Assembly: GCA_004124295.1 (NCBI GenBank) | Contig: SCKI01000004.1 | Span: 79,790 to 143,789, forward strand | Direction: 5' to 3' | Length of the DNA: 64,000 nucleotides | Source of the DNA: Fidelibacterota bacterium | GTDB lineage: Bacteria; Fidelibacterota; Marinisomatia; SCGC-AAA003-L08; TS1B11 | Shown: positions 26,436 through 35,563 of the stretch, piece after piece | How positions within the stretch are numbered: position 1 is the first letter of the stretch | Layout of the letters: each line of letters opens with the position of its first letter | Notes under the pieces: generated by a model | The model's database searches: none | Told to the model about the DNA's origin: nothing | The model's input: only the letters and a program-made list of their open reading frames with translations | Position numbers and translations under genes: made by a program

Positions 26436-26948
26436 GTGAGTGTCCTTCTGCTGGCCCTCGCCCTGCCTCTCTCCGCCCAGGTGACCGATGGCACCGTCAA
26501 ATCGCACCAGAAAATCAGCGATACCACCGCCACCCTCGCCGGCCTGAGCAACGGCACTACCTATTACTATCGCATCACGGCGATGGACAGCTCAGGCAAC
26601 GATTCTGATTACAGCAACGAGGTGAACGAGGTGCCGGTGGGGCTGGCCGGCGCCTGGGCCACCAAGGCCGCCATGCCCACGGCCCGGGGTCTCTCGCTTG
26701 GCGTCGGGGTTGTCAACGGTATCCTTTATGCCGTGGGAGGTAACGACGGCGCCACTGTCCTCAATGCGGTTGAGGCCTACGACCCGCTGGCCGGTACCTG
26801 GGCCACCAAGGCCGCCATGCCCACGGCCCGGGATCGCCTCGCCGTCGGCGTGGTCAACGGGATCCTCTACGCCGTGGGGGGCTATTCCGGCTCCGGCAGC
26901 AGCGGTTTCGCGACCGTCGAGGCCTACGACCCGGGGACCGACACCTAG
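26436..26948 (+). pseudogene. 5' part of giant Kelch/FG-GAP secreted protein, cut by an internal TAG
   Basis: This frame is the same as that of the 26964-32240 gene and continues directly into it across a single TAG at 26946-26948. The likely start is the GTG at 26436, which opens a signal peptide (VSVLLLALALPLSAQ); an upstream start at 26244 would translate the inverted repeat. After the signal comes only the second half of a fibronectin III domain (TTATLAGLSNGTTYYYRITAMDSSG), then two Kelch repeats (TWATKAAMPTARDRLAVGVV, NGILYAVGG, ATVEAYDPGTD). The stop falls exactly where every other Kelch repeat has Trp (DT-W-TTKA), so it is a TGG-to-TAG change. It could be a real nonsense mutation, a consensus error or suppressed amber. 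Confidence 0.75.
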
Positions 26949-26963
26949 ACGACCAAGGCCTCC

Positions 26964-29900
26964 ATGCCTACGGTGCGCTGGCACCCAAGCATCGGCGTGA
27001 TTAACGGGATCCTCTACGCCGTGGGGGGCTTCAACGGCAGCACCACTTTCGCCACAGTCGAGGCCTACGACCCGCTGGCCAACACCTGGACGACCAAGGC
27101 CGCTATGCCCACGGCCCGGTTAACGCCGGGCGTCGCCGTGATCAACGGGATCCTCTATGCTGCGGGGGGGATCAACGCCAATACTGGCGCCACCTTCTCC
27201 ACGCTCGAGGCCTACGATCCGGTGACCAACACCTGGACGACGAGGGCGTCGATGCCAACTGTTCGGGGGGATCCCGCCGCTGGCGTGGTGGACGGCATTC
27301 TCTACGTCGTGGGGGGTAGTGGTGCCAGCTCCATCAGCCTCGCCACGGTCGAGGCCTACGACCCCGCGACCGACACCTGGGCCACCAAGGCCTCGATGCC
27401 CACATCGCGCTGCTGCCTGGGCGCCGGCGTGGTGAACGGGATCCTCTATGCCGTGGGAGGTAACGACGCCCTCAACTTTTTGGCCACGCTCGAGGCCTTT
27501 ACCCCGCCTCTCGACATTCTGCCCCCCGCCGCCCCAACCTCCCTCTATGCTACTACCGGAGACGGCCAAATAGACTTGTTCTGGAACCCCAACTCAGAGG
27601 CTGACTTCCTCAAGTATTATATCTACGGCGGCACCACTCCCGGACCCACCACAGTGGTCGATAGCACCGCCGGGGGTGACCGCAACGACGCCAGTGCCAC
27701 TCTCGCCAGCCTGTCCAACGGCATTACATACTACTATCGCATCACTGCGATGGACAACAGCGGGAATGAGTCGGCCTACAGCAATGAAGTGAGCGCGGTG
27801 CCACCCATCTTCACTAGGGTCACCAGCGATCCGGTTACCACTGACGGGAGCAACTCCCGGGGCGGTTCATGGGGGGATTACGACAACGACGGCGACCTGG
27901 ACCTCTTCGTACCAAAGTTCAATCAAGCCAGCGTCCTGTACATCAACAATGGCAACGGCTCATTCACAGCGTTAACCGCCGATCCGGTAGTCACCAGTGC
28001 AGGCGACTCCCGGGGCAGTTCCTGGGGGGACTACGACAACGATGGAGACCTCGACCTCTTTGTGGCTAACTTTAGTAGCCAAAACAACTTCCTTTACACC
28101 AACAATGGCAATGGCAGTTTCACAGCCGTAATCAACGATCCGATTGTCACCAGCGGGGGCGAGTCCCTAGGCAGTTCCTGGGGAGACTATGACAACGACG
28201 GTGACCTGGACCTCTTCGTGGCCAACTTTAGCAATCAAAACAATTTCCTTTACATCAACAACGGCGATGGCAGTTTCACAGCCGTTACCAGCGATCCGGT
28301 TGTCACAAGTGGGGGCATCTCCTATGGCGGTTCCTGGGGGGACTACGACAACGATGGCGACCTGGACCTCTTCGTGGCCAACTGGAATCAGAACAACTTC
28401 CTGTACGTCAACAACGGCGATGGCTCCTTTACCGCCATCACAAGCGGTCCTGTTGTCACTAGTGGGGGCGAGTCCTTGGGCGGTTCGTGGGGGGATTATG
28501 ACAACGACGGCGACCTGGACCTCTTCGTGGCCAATAACAATCAGAACAACTTCTTATACGTCAACAACGGCGACGGCTCCTTCACTGCCATCACAAGCGA
28601 TCCTGTTGTCACCAGTGGGGGCAACTCGCAGGGCAGTTCATGGGGGGACTACGACAACGACGGCGACCTAGATCTCTTCGTGGCCAACAAAGATCAGAAT
28701 AACTTCCTATATGTCAACAACGGTGACGGCTCCTTTACCGCCGTTACCAGCGATCCTGTTGTCACCAGTGGGGGCAGCTCTCAAGGTAGTGCCTGGGGGG
28801 ATTATGACAATGACGGCGACTTGGATCTCTTCGTGGCTAACTTGAATCAAAACAACTTTCTTTACACGAACAACGGCAACGCCAACCATTGGATCAATCT
28901 GGCCCTCGTGGGGAGAGCGAGTAACGTCTCTGCAATTGGGGCGAAGGTGCGCTTGAAGGCGACGATCGAGAGCAGCCCACTTTGGCAATTGAATGAAATC
29001 TCAGGTCAAACGGGCGGGAGTTATGGTGGCCAGAATAGTCTAAATGCCGAGTTTGGTCTAGGCAGCGCCACCATCATCGACTCAATCCGTATCGAATGGC
29101 CCAGCGGGATTGTCCAAGTGCTCGTAAACGTAGCAATAGACCAATTCCTCACTATTACCGAGCCCGACACGACGCAACCCGCTGCCCCCGCCCTCACCTT
29201 CATCATGAGCGGCATGAATCCCCACTTGGGCCAGAAAGTCGAGGGCCGCCTCATCGACCTCTATTCCGGCCTGGAGGTGGACCGGGATGTCATCGCCACC
29301 CTCCCGGCCACCACCGACACCCTTTTCTTCGATGGCGCCCAGGCCGGCAGCGACACCCGCCTCGAATTTTTCGCCGACTATAACGGGAACGGCCTCTATG
29401 ATCCCCCCGCCACCGACCACGCCTGGCGAGTGGATATCCCCCCGTCCGCCGGCGATACCACGGTCCAGTTCAGCCACCACACCAATTTCATCGACATCGG
29501 CTGGGACTACAGCCTGACGGCAAATCTGTCCGGCCTGGATGCGGCAACGGGCCAGGCCCTGCAGGCCCGTTTGCTTGATGCCGCGACCGGCCGGGAGATC
29601 ACCCGGCTGGCAGCTCCCCAAACGGTGGCCGCAGCCATGACCGTGACCCTCCCGGGGCTGGTCCCGGGCCGGAACTATAATCTTGACCTGTGGATCGATA
29701 CCAACGGCAATGGCCTTTACGATGCCCCCGACACCGATGAGGCCTGGCGCATTCCGGTGACGGGCGTGGTGGCCGACGCGGTGGTCAACTTCAGCCACTC
29801 CACCCAGTACACCGATATCGGCTGGCGCTACGCCGTGACCCTCAACCTCCAGGCGATGGAGCCCAACCTGGAGCAGCTCATCTCCGCCCGGTTGATCAAT

Positions 29901-32240
29901 GAGAGCACTGGCGAAATTGTTGGACGGCAGCGCCGGGAGCTGTTGCCGTTGCCGGCCATTTCTCTCAGGCTCCCCGGCCTGGAGGCAGGGGTCTCCTACC
30001 GCATCGACTTTTTCGCCGACAATAACGGCAACGGTGAGTATGATGCGCCCCCGACCGATCACGCCTGGCGGATCACAGGCCTCGTTGCCCAAGGTGATAT
30101 GGCCTATGATTTTAGCCGCACGACCACCTACACGGATATCCAGTGGCAAGACGAGGCCATCGTCGAGGAAAATGTCCCCACCGGTGACGGTGAGATTACA
30201 TTCGGCGCGACGGGCGTGACGCTGGATATCACCTTCAGCAGCCAGACCGGGGCTGACACGATTGAAGTGACGCTCAATAACCAGGCGCCTGATGGCGCGC
30301 CGCCCAGCGGACTCAGCCTCGCCGGAGACAGGTATTGGACCATCATTCACAACGGCGCCAGCACTTTTTCAATCGACCTGACCCTGACTGCCGGCGTGGG
30401 CGCTTTCACCGCAAATGAGATATCTGTGCCGGGCAACTTGAAATTGCTGCGCAGGGCCAGCGACGGCTCGGGGGCCTGGGTGGCCATACGCCGGGCTGTC
30501 TCAGCCACGGACAGCGCCGTTACCTTCGCTGGCTTGACCGGCTTCAGCCAGTTTGTCATTTCGCGGAACATGGTTACCGATGTGCTGGGTCCCACAGTGA
30601 GTACGCCCACCCTTTCTGCCACTCCCTCAGTCAACCAGTCCGTCAGCGTGGAGGTGACCGTTTTCGATCCCGGCGGGGTGCAGCAGGCAATTCTGGGCTA
30701 CCTTGAGGGGAGTGGACAGGCCCCCTACAGCCAGGTGACCATGACGCTGCAAACTGACAACACTACTTACAGCGCGGCTGTGCCCCCTACTGCCGTCACC
30801 CCTGCCGGCATCCTTTTTTATGTCCAGGCAGCGGACAGTTTGGGCAATCAAAGCTCTCCGGATACAACTTCCATCCAGCTCACCTTCAGTGCCGGGGCCG
30901 TTACCACTGCCAACACCGGCAGCCTGTTCAATGCAGGGTTCCCCAGGGACAGTTGGCGCCTCATATCGATCCCCGCCGATGCGGACGACAAGTCGGCCAG
31001 CGCCATCATCGGGGGCGGACTGGAAGGGGCGGCTGCCGGCGATAAATCCTGGCAGGTCTACCGTTTCACCGGTCCGGGCAACGAAGACTACGCCACCCTC
31101 ACATCCTTCGTGAGCGGCAGCAGCTACTTCCTCAAGCAGGTAGTGGCCGACAACCCCCATTTCGATCTGGGGGCGGGGACCACCACCGCCTTGGACCGGA
31201 TAAACCTGACCCTCACGCCGGGCCAGTGGTATTTCATTGCCACACCCTTCGCCTTCCCGGTATCGGTAAGCGCCGACCAGGGGTTATTCAGCGGCCCCTA
31301 CACTTATGGCGCATTCGGCAGCGGCGGCCAGGAGGGCTGGTCAACGGCCCGCTACCCGGCCATCCTGCAACCCTGGGGCGGGCACATCATCTACAACACC
31401 AGCGACCAGACCCAAATATTGGAGCTGTTGCCCCCCAGCCTGCAGAAGCAGGGACCGCCGGCCGTGGCGAAGGTCAAGGCCATTGACGGCTGGAGCGTCA
31501 ACTTTGCTATTGAGGGCGACAATTATTACGATGGCAACGGCAGGCTGGGCCGCCTGGCCGGCGCCGCCGAGGGGGCCGATCCCCTGGACCGGCCCAGCCT
31601 CCCCGTCATGGAGGGCTTCCTGGCCCTCTCCTCCCGGCATCCCGACTGGAATGGATCGGAAACCTATCTCAGTGCCGACATCCGGTCACCGGAGGTCAGT
31701 GACGGCGCCTGGGACCTGGTGCTGGAGGCAGCGGGTGAAACCGGCCCCATCACGCTGACCTATACCCTGGACGGCGATCTGCCCCCGGCTATGGCGCTCA
31801 TTGATCTGCTTGAGCGGAAGGTTTACGACTTGCGTTCCGGCGACCCCCCGGCGGTGGTCATCAGCGACTACCGGCAGCCGGTGCCCTATGGGCTGCGGGT
31901 GATTGCCGGCTCAGCGCAGTATGTCACCACCGGCACCCAGGCAACCTTGGCCAACCTGCCGAAAAAGTTTGCCCTGCTGCCCAACTATCCCAACCCATTC
32001 AATCCCAGCACCACCCTGCGCTACGAGCTCCCCCGCCCGGCAAAAGTCACGCTGCAGGTGTACAACCTGCTGGGCCAGGAACTGCTGACGCTCAGTGAGG
32101 GCTGGCAGGCGCTGGGCCGGTATGAGGTGGTCTGGTCAGAGCGCGACCGCTCCGGCAGGGCCGTATCGACGGGGGTCTATTTCGCGGTGCTGCGGGCAGA
32201 CGGCCGCGCCATCACCCGCAAGATGGTTCTACTCAAGTAA
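26964..32240 (+). CDS. Giant secreted Kelch / FnIII / FG-GAP / ASPIC-UnbV protein with C-terminal sorting domain
   Basis: The open part after the TAG is 1758 residues. Order of domains: four more Kelch repeats (1-180; six in all with the upstream fragment); a fibronectin III domain (190-283); seven near-identical FG-GAP/VCBS repeats (about 304-642; DYDNDGDLDLFVAN, NNGDGSFT, with calcium-loop-like Asp/Asn); an ASPIC/UnbV domain (about 652-732; IGAKVRLKATIE, LGSATIIDSIRIEWPSG); three about 100-residue repeats each with DxNGNGxYDxPxTDxAWR (749-1055); further beta-rich regions; and a C-terminal sorting-type domain (LLPNYPNPFNPSTTLRYEL ... TRKMVLLK). Such a tail marks cargo for type IX-like secretion. 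It was presumably a large surface adhesin. Without the signal peptide on the upstream fragment, this part would not be exported. Confidence 0.85.
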   Translation: MPTVRWHPSIGVINGILYAVGGFNGSTTFATVEAYDPLANTWTTKAAMPTARLTPGVAVINGILYAAGGINANTGATFSTLEAYDPVTNTWTTRASMPTVRGDPAAGVVDGILYVVGGSGASSISLATVEAYDPATDTWATKASMPTSRCCLGAGVVNGILYAVGGNDALNFLATLEAFTPPLDILPPAAPTSLYATTGDGQIDLFWNPNSEADFLKYYIYGGTTPGPTTVVDSTAGGDRNDASATLASLSNGITYYYRITAMDNSGNESAYSNEVSAVPPIFTRVTSDPVTTDGSNSRGGSWGDYDNDGDLDLFVPKFNQASVLYINNGNGSFTALTADPVVTSAGDSRGSSWGDYDNDGDLDLFVANFSSQNNFLYTNNGNGSFTAVINDPIVTSGGESLGSSWGDYDNDGDLDLFVANFSNQNNFLYINNGDGSFTAVTSDPVVTSGGISYGGSWGDYDNDGDLDLFVANWNQNNFLYVNNGDGSFTAITSGPVVTSGGESLGGSWGDYDNDGDLDLFVANNNQNNFLYVNNGDGSFTAITSDPVVTSGGNSQGSSWGDYDNDGDLDLFVANKDQNNFLYVNNGDGSFTAVTSDPVVTSGGSSQGSAWGDYDNDGDLDLFVANLNQNNFLYTNNGNANHWINLALVGRASNVSAIGAKVRLKATIESSPLWQLNEISGQTGGSYGGQNSLNAEFGLGSATIIDSIRIEWPSGIVQVLVNVAIDQFLTITEPDTTQPAAPALTFIMSGMNPHLGQKVEGRLIDLYSGLEVDRDVIATLPATTDTLFFDGAQAGSDTRLEFFADYNGNGLYDPPATDHAWRVDIPPSAGDTTVQFSHHTNFIDIGWDYSLTANLSGLDAATGQALQARLLDAATGREITRLAAPQTVAAAMTVTLPGLVPGRNYNLDLWIDTNGNGLYDAPDTDEAWRIPVTGVVADAVVNFSHSTQYTDIGWRYAVTLNLQAMEPNLEQLISARLINESTGEIVGRQRRELLPLPAISLRLPGLEAGVSYRIDFFADNNGNGEYDAPPTDHAWRITGLVAQGDMAYDFSRTTTYTDIQWQDEAIVEENVPTGDGEITFGATGVTLDITFSSQTGADTIEVTLNNQAPDGAPPSGLSLAGDRYWTIIHNGASTFSIDLTLTAGVGAFTANEISVPGNLKLLRRASDGSGAWVAIRRAVSATDSAVTFAGLTGFSQFVISRNMVTDVLGPTVSTPTLSATPSVNQSVSVEVTVFDPGGVQQAILGYLEGSGQAPYSQVTMTLQTDNTTYSAAVPPTAVTPAGILFYVQAADSLGNQSSPDTTSIQLTFSAGAVTTANTGSLFNAGFPRDSWRLISIPADADDKSASAIIGGGLEGAAAGDKSWQVYRFTGPGNEDYATLTSFVSGSSYFLKQVVADNPHFDLGAGTTTALDRINLTLTPGQWYFIATPFAFPVSVSADQGLFSGPYTYGAFGSGGQEGWSTARYPAILQPWGGHIIYNTSDQTQILELLPPSLQKQGPPAVAKVKAIDGWSVNFAIEGDNYYDGNGRLGRLAGAAEGADPLDRPSLPVMEGFLALSSRHPDWNGSETYLSADIRSPEVSDGAWDLVLEAAGETGPITLTYTLDGDLPPAMALIDLLERKVYDLRSGDPPAVVISDYRQPVPYGLRVIAGSAQYVTTGTQATLANLPKKFALLPNYPNPFNPSTTLRYELPRPAKVTLQVYNLLGQELLTLSEGWQALGRYEVVWSERDRSGRAVSTGVYFAVLRADGRAITRKMVLLK
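27876..28890 (+). repeat. FG-GAP coding repeats, about 153-156 bp
   Basis: Seven units each containing GACGGCGACCTGGACCTCTT or a close variant. Nucleotide identity between units is high, so copy number may vary between strains. They lie inside the giant secreted protein gene. Confidence 0.85.
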
Positions 32241-32392
32241 AATCATCCTGAGGTTCTCGAAGGATGGCTTTGCTTAAATAAAACTGTCCTGAGTCAGCAG
32301 GCCGGCAAAGCCGAAGGGCTTGCCCTGAGTACTTCGAGTGCGCTACGCTTCCTCAGCACAGGCTTGCCGAAGGGATGGTCCTGCTTAAACAG
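32241..32392. repeat. Composite dispersed palindromic repeat
   Basis: Starts directly after the stop codon with ATCCTGAGG-TTCTCGAAGGAT, then CCGAAGGGCTTGCCCTGAGT, CTTCGAGTGCGCTACGCTTC, CTCAGCACAGGCTTGCCGAA. The core 32323-32374 matches 39580-39630 and, inverted, 26271-26320. The arms pair (CTGAG...CTCAG; CTTCG...CGAAG), so hairpins can form on either strand between these convergent genes. Confidence 0.75.
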
Positions 32393-32400
32393 CGGCAGAG

Positions 32401-34164
32401 TCAGCGGCCGCCGATTTGGGCCTGCAATTCAGGGGGTTTCAGGCTGCGCTCCCGCTGGACCTTCCGGTACATCGCGTGCGTGCTGTCCAGGCCGGCCCGT
32501 AGCAGATGCCGCCGCCAGAACAGCAAATAGGGCGAGCGCTGACGGATGGCGGCATTCAGGGTGCTGATCACCGAATCCTCCATCCCCAGGCCGCCGTAGG
32601 TGCCCAGGAAGTCCACTGGGTCGACGCGCGCGCGGACTTCAGCCACGAACAGCGAATCGAGAAACGCTTCCGCCTGCTGCCGCTTGCCCAGGGCCGCATA
32701 GGCCCAGCCCCGGTCAGGTGAGCCGATCTTGATGAACACCGCCTCGGCCTCCAGAAATCGTCCCTGCACCATGTAGACCAGGCCCAGCCCGTACAGCGCG
32801 CCGCTGAAGTTGGGATCAATCTCCAAAACGTGCCAGTATTGCTCCTCGGCGGCCTGGTACCGGCCGAACTCGAACAACACGTCGCCCAGATTGGTGTTGA
32901 TGATGGGGGAATAGGGGTCCAGCGCCCGGGCCCGGGCCAACTCGGCCAGGCTGGCGTCGAGGTCGCCATGGACATCGGCCAGGAAGACACCATACCAGTG
33001 CCGGGCAGGCACATAGCCAGGGTTCAGGGCGATGGCCTGGAGATAGGCCTGTTCGGCCAGTTCCATGTTCCAGCGGTGAAAATGCTCGTAGGCGGCCAGC
33101 GCCGCATAGGCCTCGGCTGATTCAGGATCCAGCCTCAGAGCATGGTTGATGGCCTCCGCCGCACTGGGCAGCACCCCCGGTTCTCTGCCGATGATGTAAA
33201 ACGGATACAGGTTGTAGGCGTTGGCCAGTTCGGCATAGGCGTTGACGAAATTGGTGTCGGCTTCGATGGCGGCCCGCAGTTCAACGATAGCCATCAGGAT
33301 GGCATCAGGGGTCCGTTGGGCCAGGTGGTGCTTCCCCCTGAGATACAGATCGTAGGCGGCCATGCTGGTGGTGGGCGCCGACCGCTGGGGGTAGAGATTT
33401 TCCATCGCCAGCCGGCCCTCCAGCACGTCGGCAATCTTGCGGGCCACTTCATCCTGCAGATAGAAAATATTGGCTTCGTCCACCTCCCGGTCATAGCTCT
33501 CCGTCCAGAGATGCCGCTCGGTCCGGGCGTCAATGAGCTGGCCGGTGATACGCACCTTGCCCGTGGCCCGGCGGACGCTCCCCGACAGGATGATACTGAC
33601 ACCCAGTTCCTCACCGATCAGACGGACCCGCTTGGTGGACCCCTTGTACTGCATGACGGAGGTTCGGGCTATGACGTTCAGGCCGGGTATCCTCGATAGC
33701 CGGGAAATGAGCTCTTCGGTCATGCCGTCGGCAAAATAGTCATCCTCGGAATTACCGTCCCAGTTCGCGAACGGCAGCACCGCAATCGAGAGAGTCTGCG
33801 GGGCCAGGCTGCCGTAGCTCCACCATTTTCGGGTTGCGGAAACCGTGGCCAGTACGGCGATCACCGAAACGATAGTCAGGGTGACCAGCAGGGGTCTGGC
33901 GCCGGTGGGCGCCTCCGTGCGGCCCTTGGTGCGGACAATCCCGCGGTCGGTGATATCGTACACCCAGGCCAGGATCATCGCGATGGGGAAGCCGATGGCC
34001 AGCAGGGTAATAATGAGCCGGCCGGCCCAGCCGGGAATGCCGAGGAGCTCAAAGGTACCGTCCATGATCTGGATGATGACAAACACGAAGCCGGCGTAGT
34101 ATGCCACGACCCGAAAGACTCGGCGGCGTCTCAGTTCGACGATAAAATCGGTGAATGTGCCCAT
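32401..34164 (-). CDS. Membrane TolB/FlgO-like TPR protein
   Basis: A 587-residue protein. The N-terminus has three likely transmembrane helices (VVAYYAGFVFVIIQI, LIITLLAIGFPIAMILAWVY, LLVTLTIVSVIAVLATVS). Residues about 120-245 are the TolB-N/FlgO-like module (LSIAVLPFANWDG, YFADGMTEELISRL, VIARTSVMQYKG, SIILSGSVRRATGKVRITGQL, LWTESYDREVDEANIFYLQDEVA). TPR repeats fill the rest. The module aligns closely with the cyclase protein at 1-1954, where a cyclase domain replaces the membrane segment. Proteins of this design are usually called TPR or adenylate-cyclase-like; the function is unknown. Its 3' end faces the giant protein gene across a palindromic repeat. Confidence 0.82.
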   Translation of the reverse strand: MGTFTDFIVELRRRRVFRVVAYYAGFVFVIIQIMDGTFELLGIPGWAGRLIITLLAIGFPIAMILAWVYDITDRGIVRTKGRTEAPTGARPLLVTLTIVSVIAVLATVSATRKWWSYGSLAPQTLSIAVLPFANWDGNSEDDYFADGMTEELISRLSRIPGLNVIARTSVMQYKGSTKRVRLIGEELGVSIILSGSVRRATGKVRITGQLIDARTERHLWTESYDREVDEANIFYLQDEVARKIADVLEGRLAMENLYPQRSAPTTSMAAYDLYLRGKHHLAQRTPDAILMAIVELRAAIEADTNFVNAYAELANAYNLYPFYIIGREPGVLPSAAEAINHALRLDPESAEAYAALAAYEHFHRWNMELAEQAYLQAIALNPGYVPARHWYGVFLADVHGDLDASLAELARARALDPYSPIINTNLGDVLFEFGRYQAAEEQYWHVLEIDPNFSGALYGLGLVYMVQGRFLEAEAVFIKIGSPDRGWAYAALGKRQQAEAFLDSLFVAEVRARVDPVDFLGTYGGLGMEDSVISTLNAAIRQRSPYLLFWRRHLLRAGLDSTHAMYRKVQRERSLKPPELQAQIGGR

Positions 34165-34257
34165 GCTCCCCCGCTATGGACCGGTTGCAGAAATGGCGGT
34201 TGGATAACTTCCCCCTAAAAGCCCCCCAAATCAAAGGATTATGGGTGCTGGGTAGCC

Positions 34258-34312
34258 GGTGCCAGTAGCAGTGGCAGGTGGCGGAATCAGTTGGCAGTAG
34301 CAGTGGGCAGGT
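34258..34312. repeat. CAGTAGCAGT-type dispersed repeat
   Basis: Two imperfect tandem units (GCCAGTAGCAGTGGCAGGTG and TTGGCAGTAGCAGTGGGCAG). Related copies lie near 23216, 42259 and 48815, all intergenic. Confidence 0.5.
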
Positions 34313-34319
34313 CCCGCCG

Positions 34320-34432
34320 GAGGAGGCAGCCCAACACGCCGCCGCTAATGACAGGAATTGCCAATAGTTTGGTTATATTTTCTTGCGGCATTGCGCCTTT
34401 TAGCGTACTATAAGCCGCTCGGGGGGAACACA
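34320..34432 (+). promoter_or_regulatory. Conserved leader of lipoprotein gene 1
   Basis: This segment aligns by eye with 35985-36098 upstream of the paralogous lipoprotein gene. Shared blocks are GAGGCAGCCCAA, CGCCGCC, AATGAC, CAATAGT, ATATT-TCTTGC, CATTTTA/CCTTTTA-CGTAC, and GCCG-TC-GGGGGAACA before the GTG. GGGGG is the ribosome site. The promoter is probably within it, but no -35/-10 pair is certain. Confidence 0.55.
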
Positions 34433-35473
34433 GTGAACAGAAGAGTTTCAACCATTTTTACACTCAGGCCGGCGGCACTGGCGCTCATTGCGGCGTTGCT
34501 GCTCGCGGCCGGATGCGGCGAGACCCCGCTGGATTCAACGCATGTGGACGAGGGCAGGATTCTGTTCATTAGAGGCACCCCCAGTGCCACCGAAATCTGC
34601 ACCATGATGCCCGACGGATCGGATATTCAGGTAATCTCACGGTACGAGTGGGGCGATGGCACTCGATGGGAATCATACAAATTCGTGAGTTGGTCACCCG
34701 ACAAAAATCAAATTGTCGTGGCAGGACGACCGGGCTCCACGCGCGATTCCTGGTCACTATGGATCATGGATATGGATGGCACCTTCTTAAAAAAACTTAC
34801 CTGGAGAAGTTACAAGCCATTTTGGTCTCTCGATGGTAAAGACATCATTTTTTCGAGGCTGAGGGCTGGCGGAGGCGCTAAGGACATTTACACAATAAGT
34901 GTATCTACCCTGGTGGAGGATACACTCTTAAGGGCGGAAATAGATATAGGGGCGGGCACCGGATATCGGTATTTGCTTTATGGCGTTTTGCCGCATGCTG
35001 AATCAAATTTGCTTCTAAATGAAACCTATTTTCATCCAGACAGTTCGGGGCGTATAACTGATGATAACAAAAACATCATTATTTATAATTATCTGAGCCG
35101 GGCAAAAACCTACCTGATAGATAATGAGGTAGGGAGAAGCTCGCCAAAAGTATCTCCCAACGGAAAACTGCTCGCTTATGTGCAACAGGTCCCGGATGCG
35201 CCTTATCCTGGTACCGCTTATCTCAGTAATCTGTATCTAACATCGGCAGAAGATAATAGTGTCCAGCAGCTCACGGCAGGATCAAAATATCAATATATCT
35301 ATCTTAGTTGGTCTCCAAATGGAGAGCAATTGGCGTTTTATAGAAAAGATAATTCTCAGGGTTCTACTCGATATGGAGAGATATGCCGTCTCAATATTCA
35401 GTCAGGCGTGATTGAGACCCTGACAAATACGGCTCAGGATAGTATCTGGTATATCGTTGCGGAATGGAAATGA
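34433..35473 (+). CDS. TolB-like beta-propeller lipoprotein 1
   Basis: A 346-residue lipoprotein from the GTG at 34433, preceded by GGGGG with a 6-base gap; the same site is conserved in its paralogue. The signal peptide ends in the lipobox AAGC (LIAALLLAAGCGE). The mature part has repeated blade motifs of the PD40/WD40-like propeller family (ILFIRGTPSATEICTMMPDG, FVSWSPDKNQIVVAG, LWIMDMDGTFLKKLTW, YLSWSPNGEQLAFYR) as in TolB and related periplasmic proteins. It is likely anchored in a membrane and binds a partner or ligand. Base composition is lower in GC than the flanking housekeeping genes. A broken HMA gene and a second such lipoprotein follow. Confidence 0.82.
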   Translation: MNRRVSTIFTLRPAALALIAALLLAAGCGETPLDSTHVDEGRILFIRGTPSATEICTMMPDGSDIQVISRYEWGDGTRWESYKFVSWSPDKNQIVVAGRPGSTRDSWSLWIMDMDGTFLKKLTWRSYKPFWSLDGKDIIFSRLRAGGGAKDIYTISVSTLVEDTLLRAEIDIGAGTGYRYLLYGVLPHAESNLLLNETYFHPDSSGRITDDNKNIIIYNYLSRAKTYLIDNEVGRSSPKVSPNGKLLAYVQQVPDAPYPGTAYLSNLYLTSAEDNSVQQLTAGSKYQYIYLSWSPNGEQLAFYRKDNSQGSTRYGEICRLNIQSGVIETLTNTAQDSIWYIVAEWK

Positions 35474-35563
35474 CCGGGCCTTGGGACTGTTTCACCTCAT
35501 GGTAAGCATTAGCATTTTTTCAGCGAAATTGTGGATAACCTGACAAACCCGGGGAAGAGTAAG

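Noticed and set aside
26946..26948. Pyrrolysine or programmed amber read-through
   Set aside because: The aligned residue in sister repeats is Trp, so a TGG-to-TAG change is simpler; no pyrrolysine genes are in the window.
29082..30350. 422-residue minus-strand frame
   Set aside because: Mirror of the repeats in the giant secreted protein.
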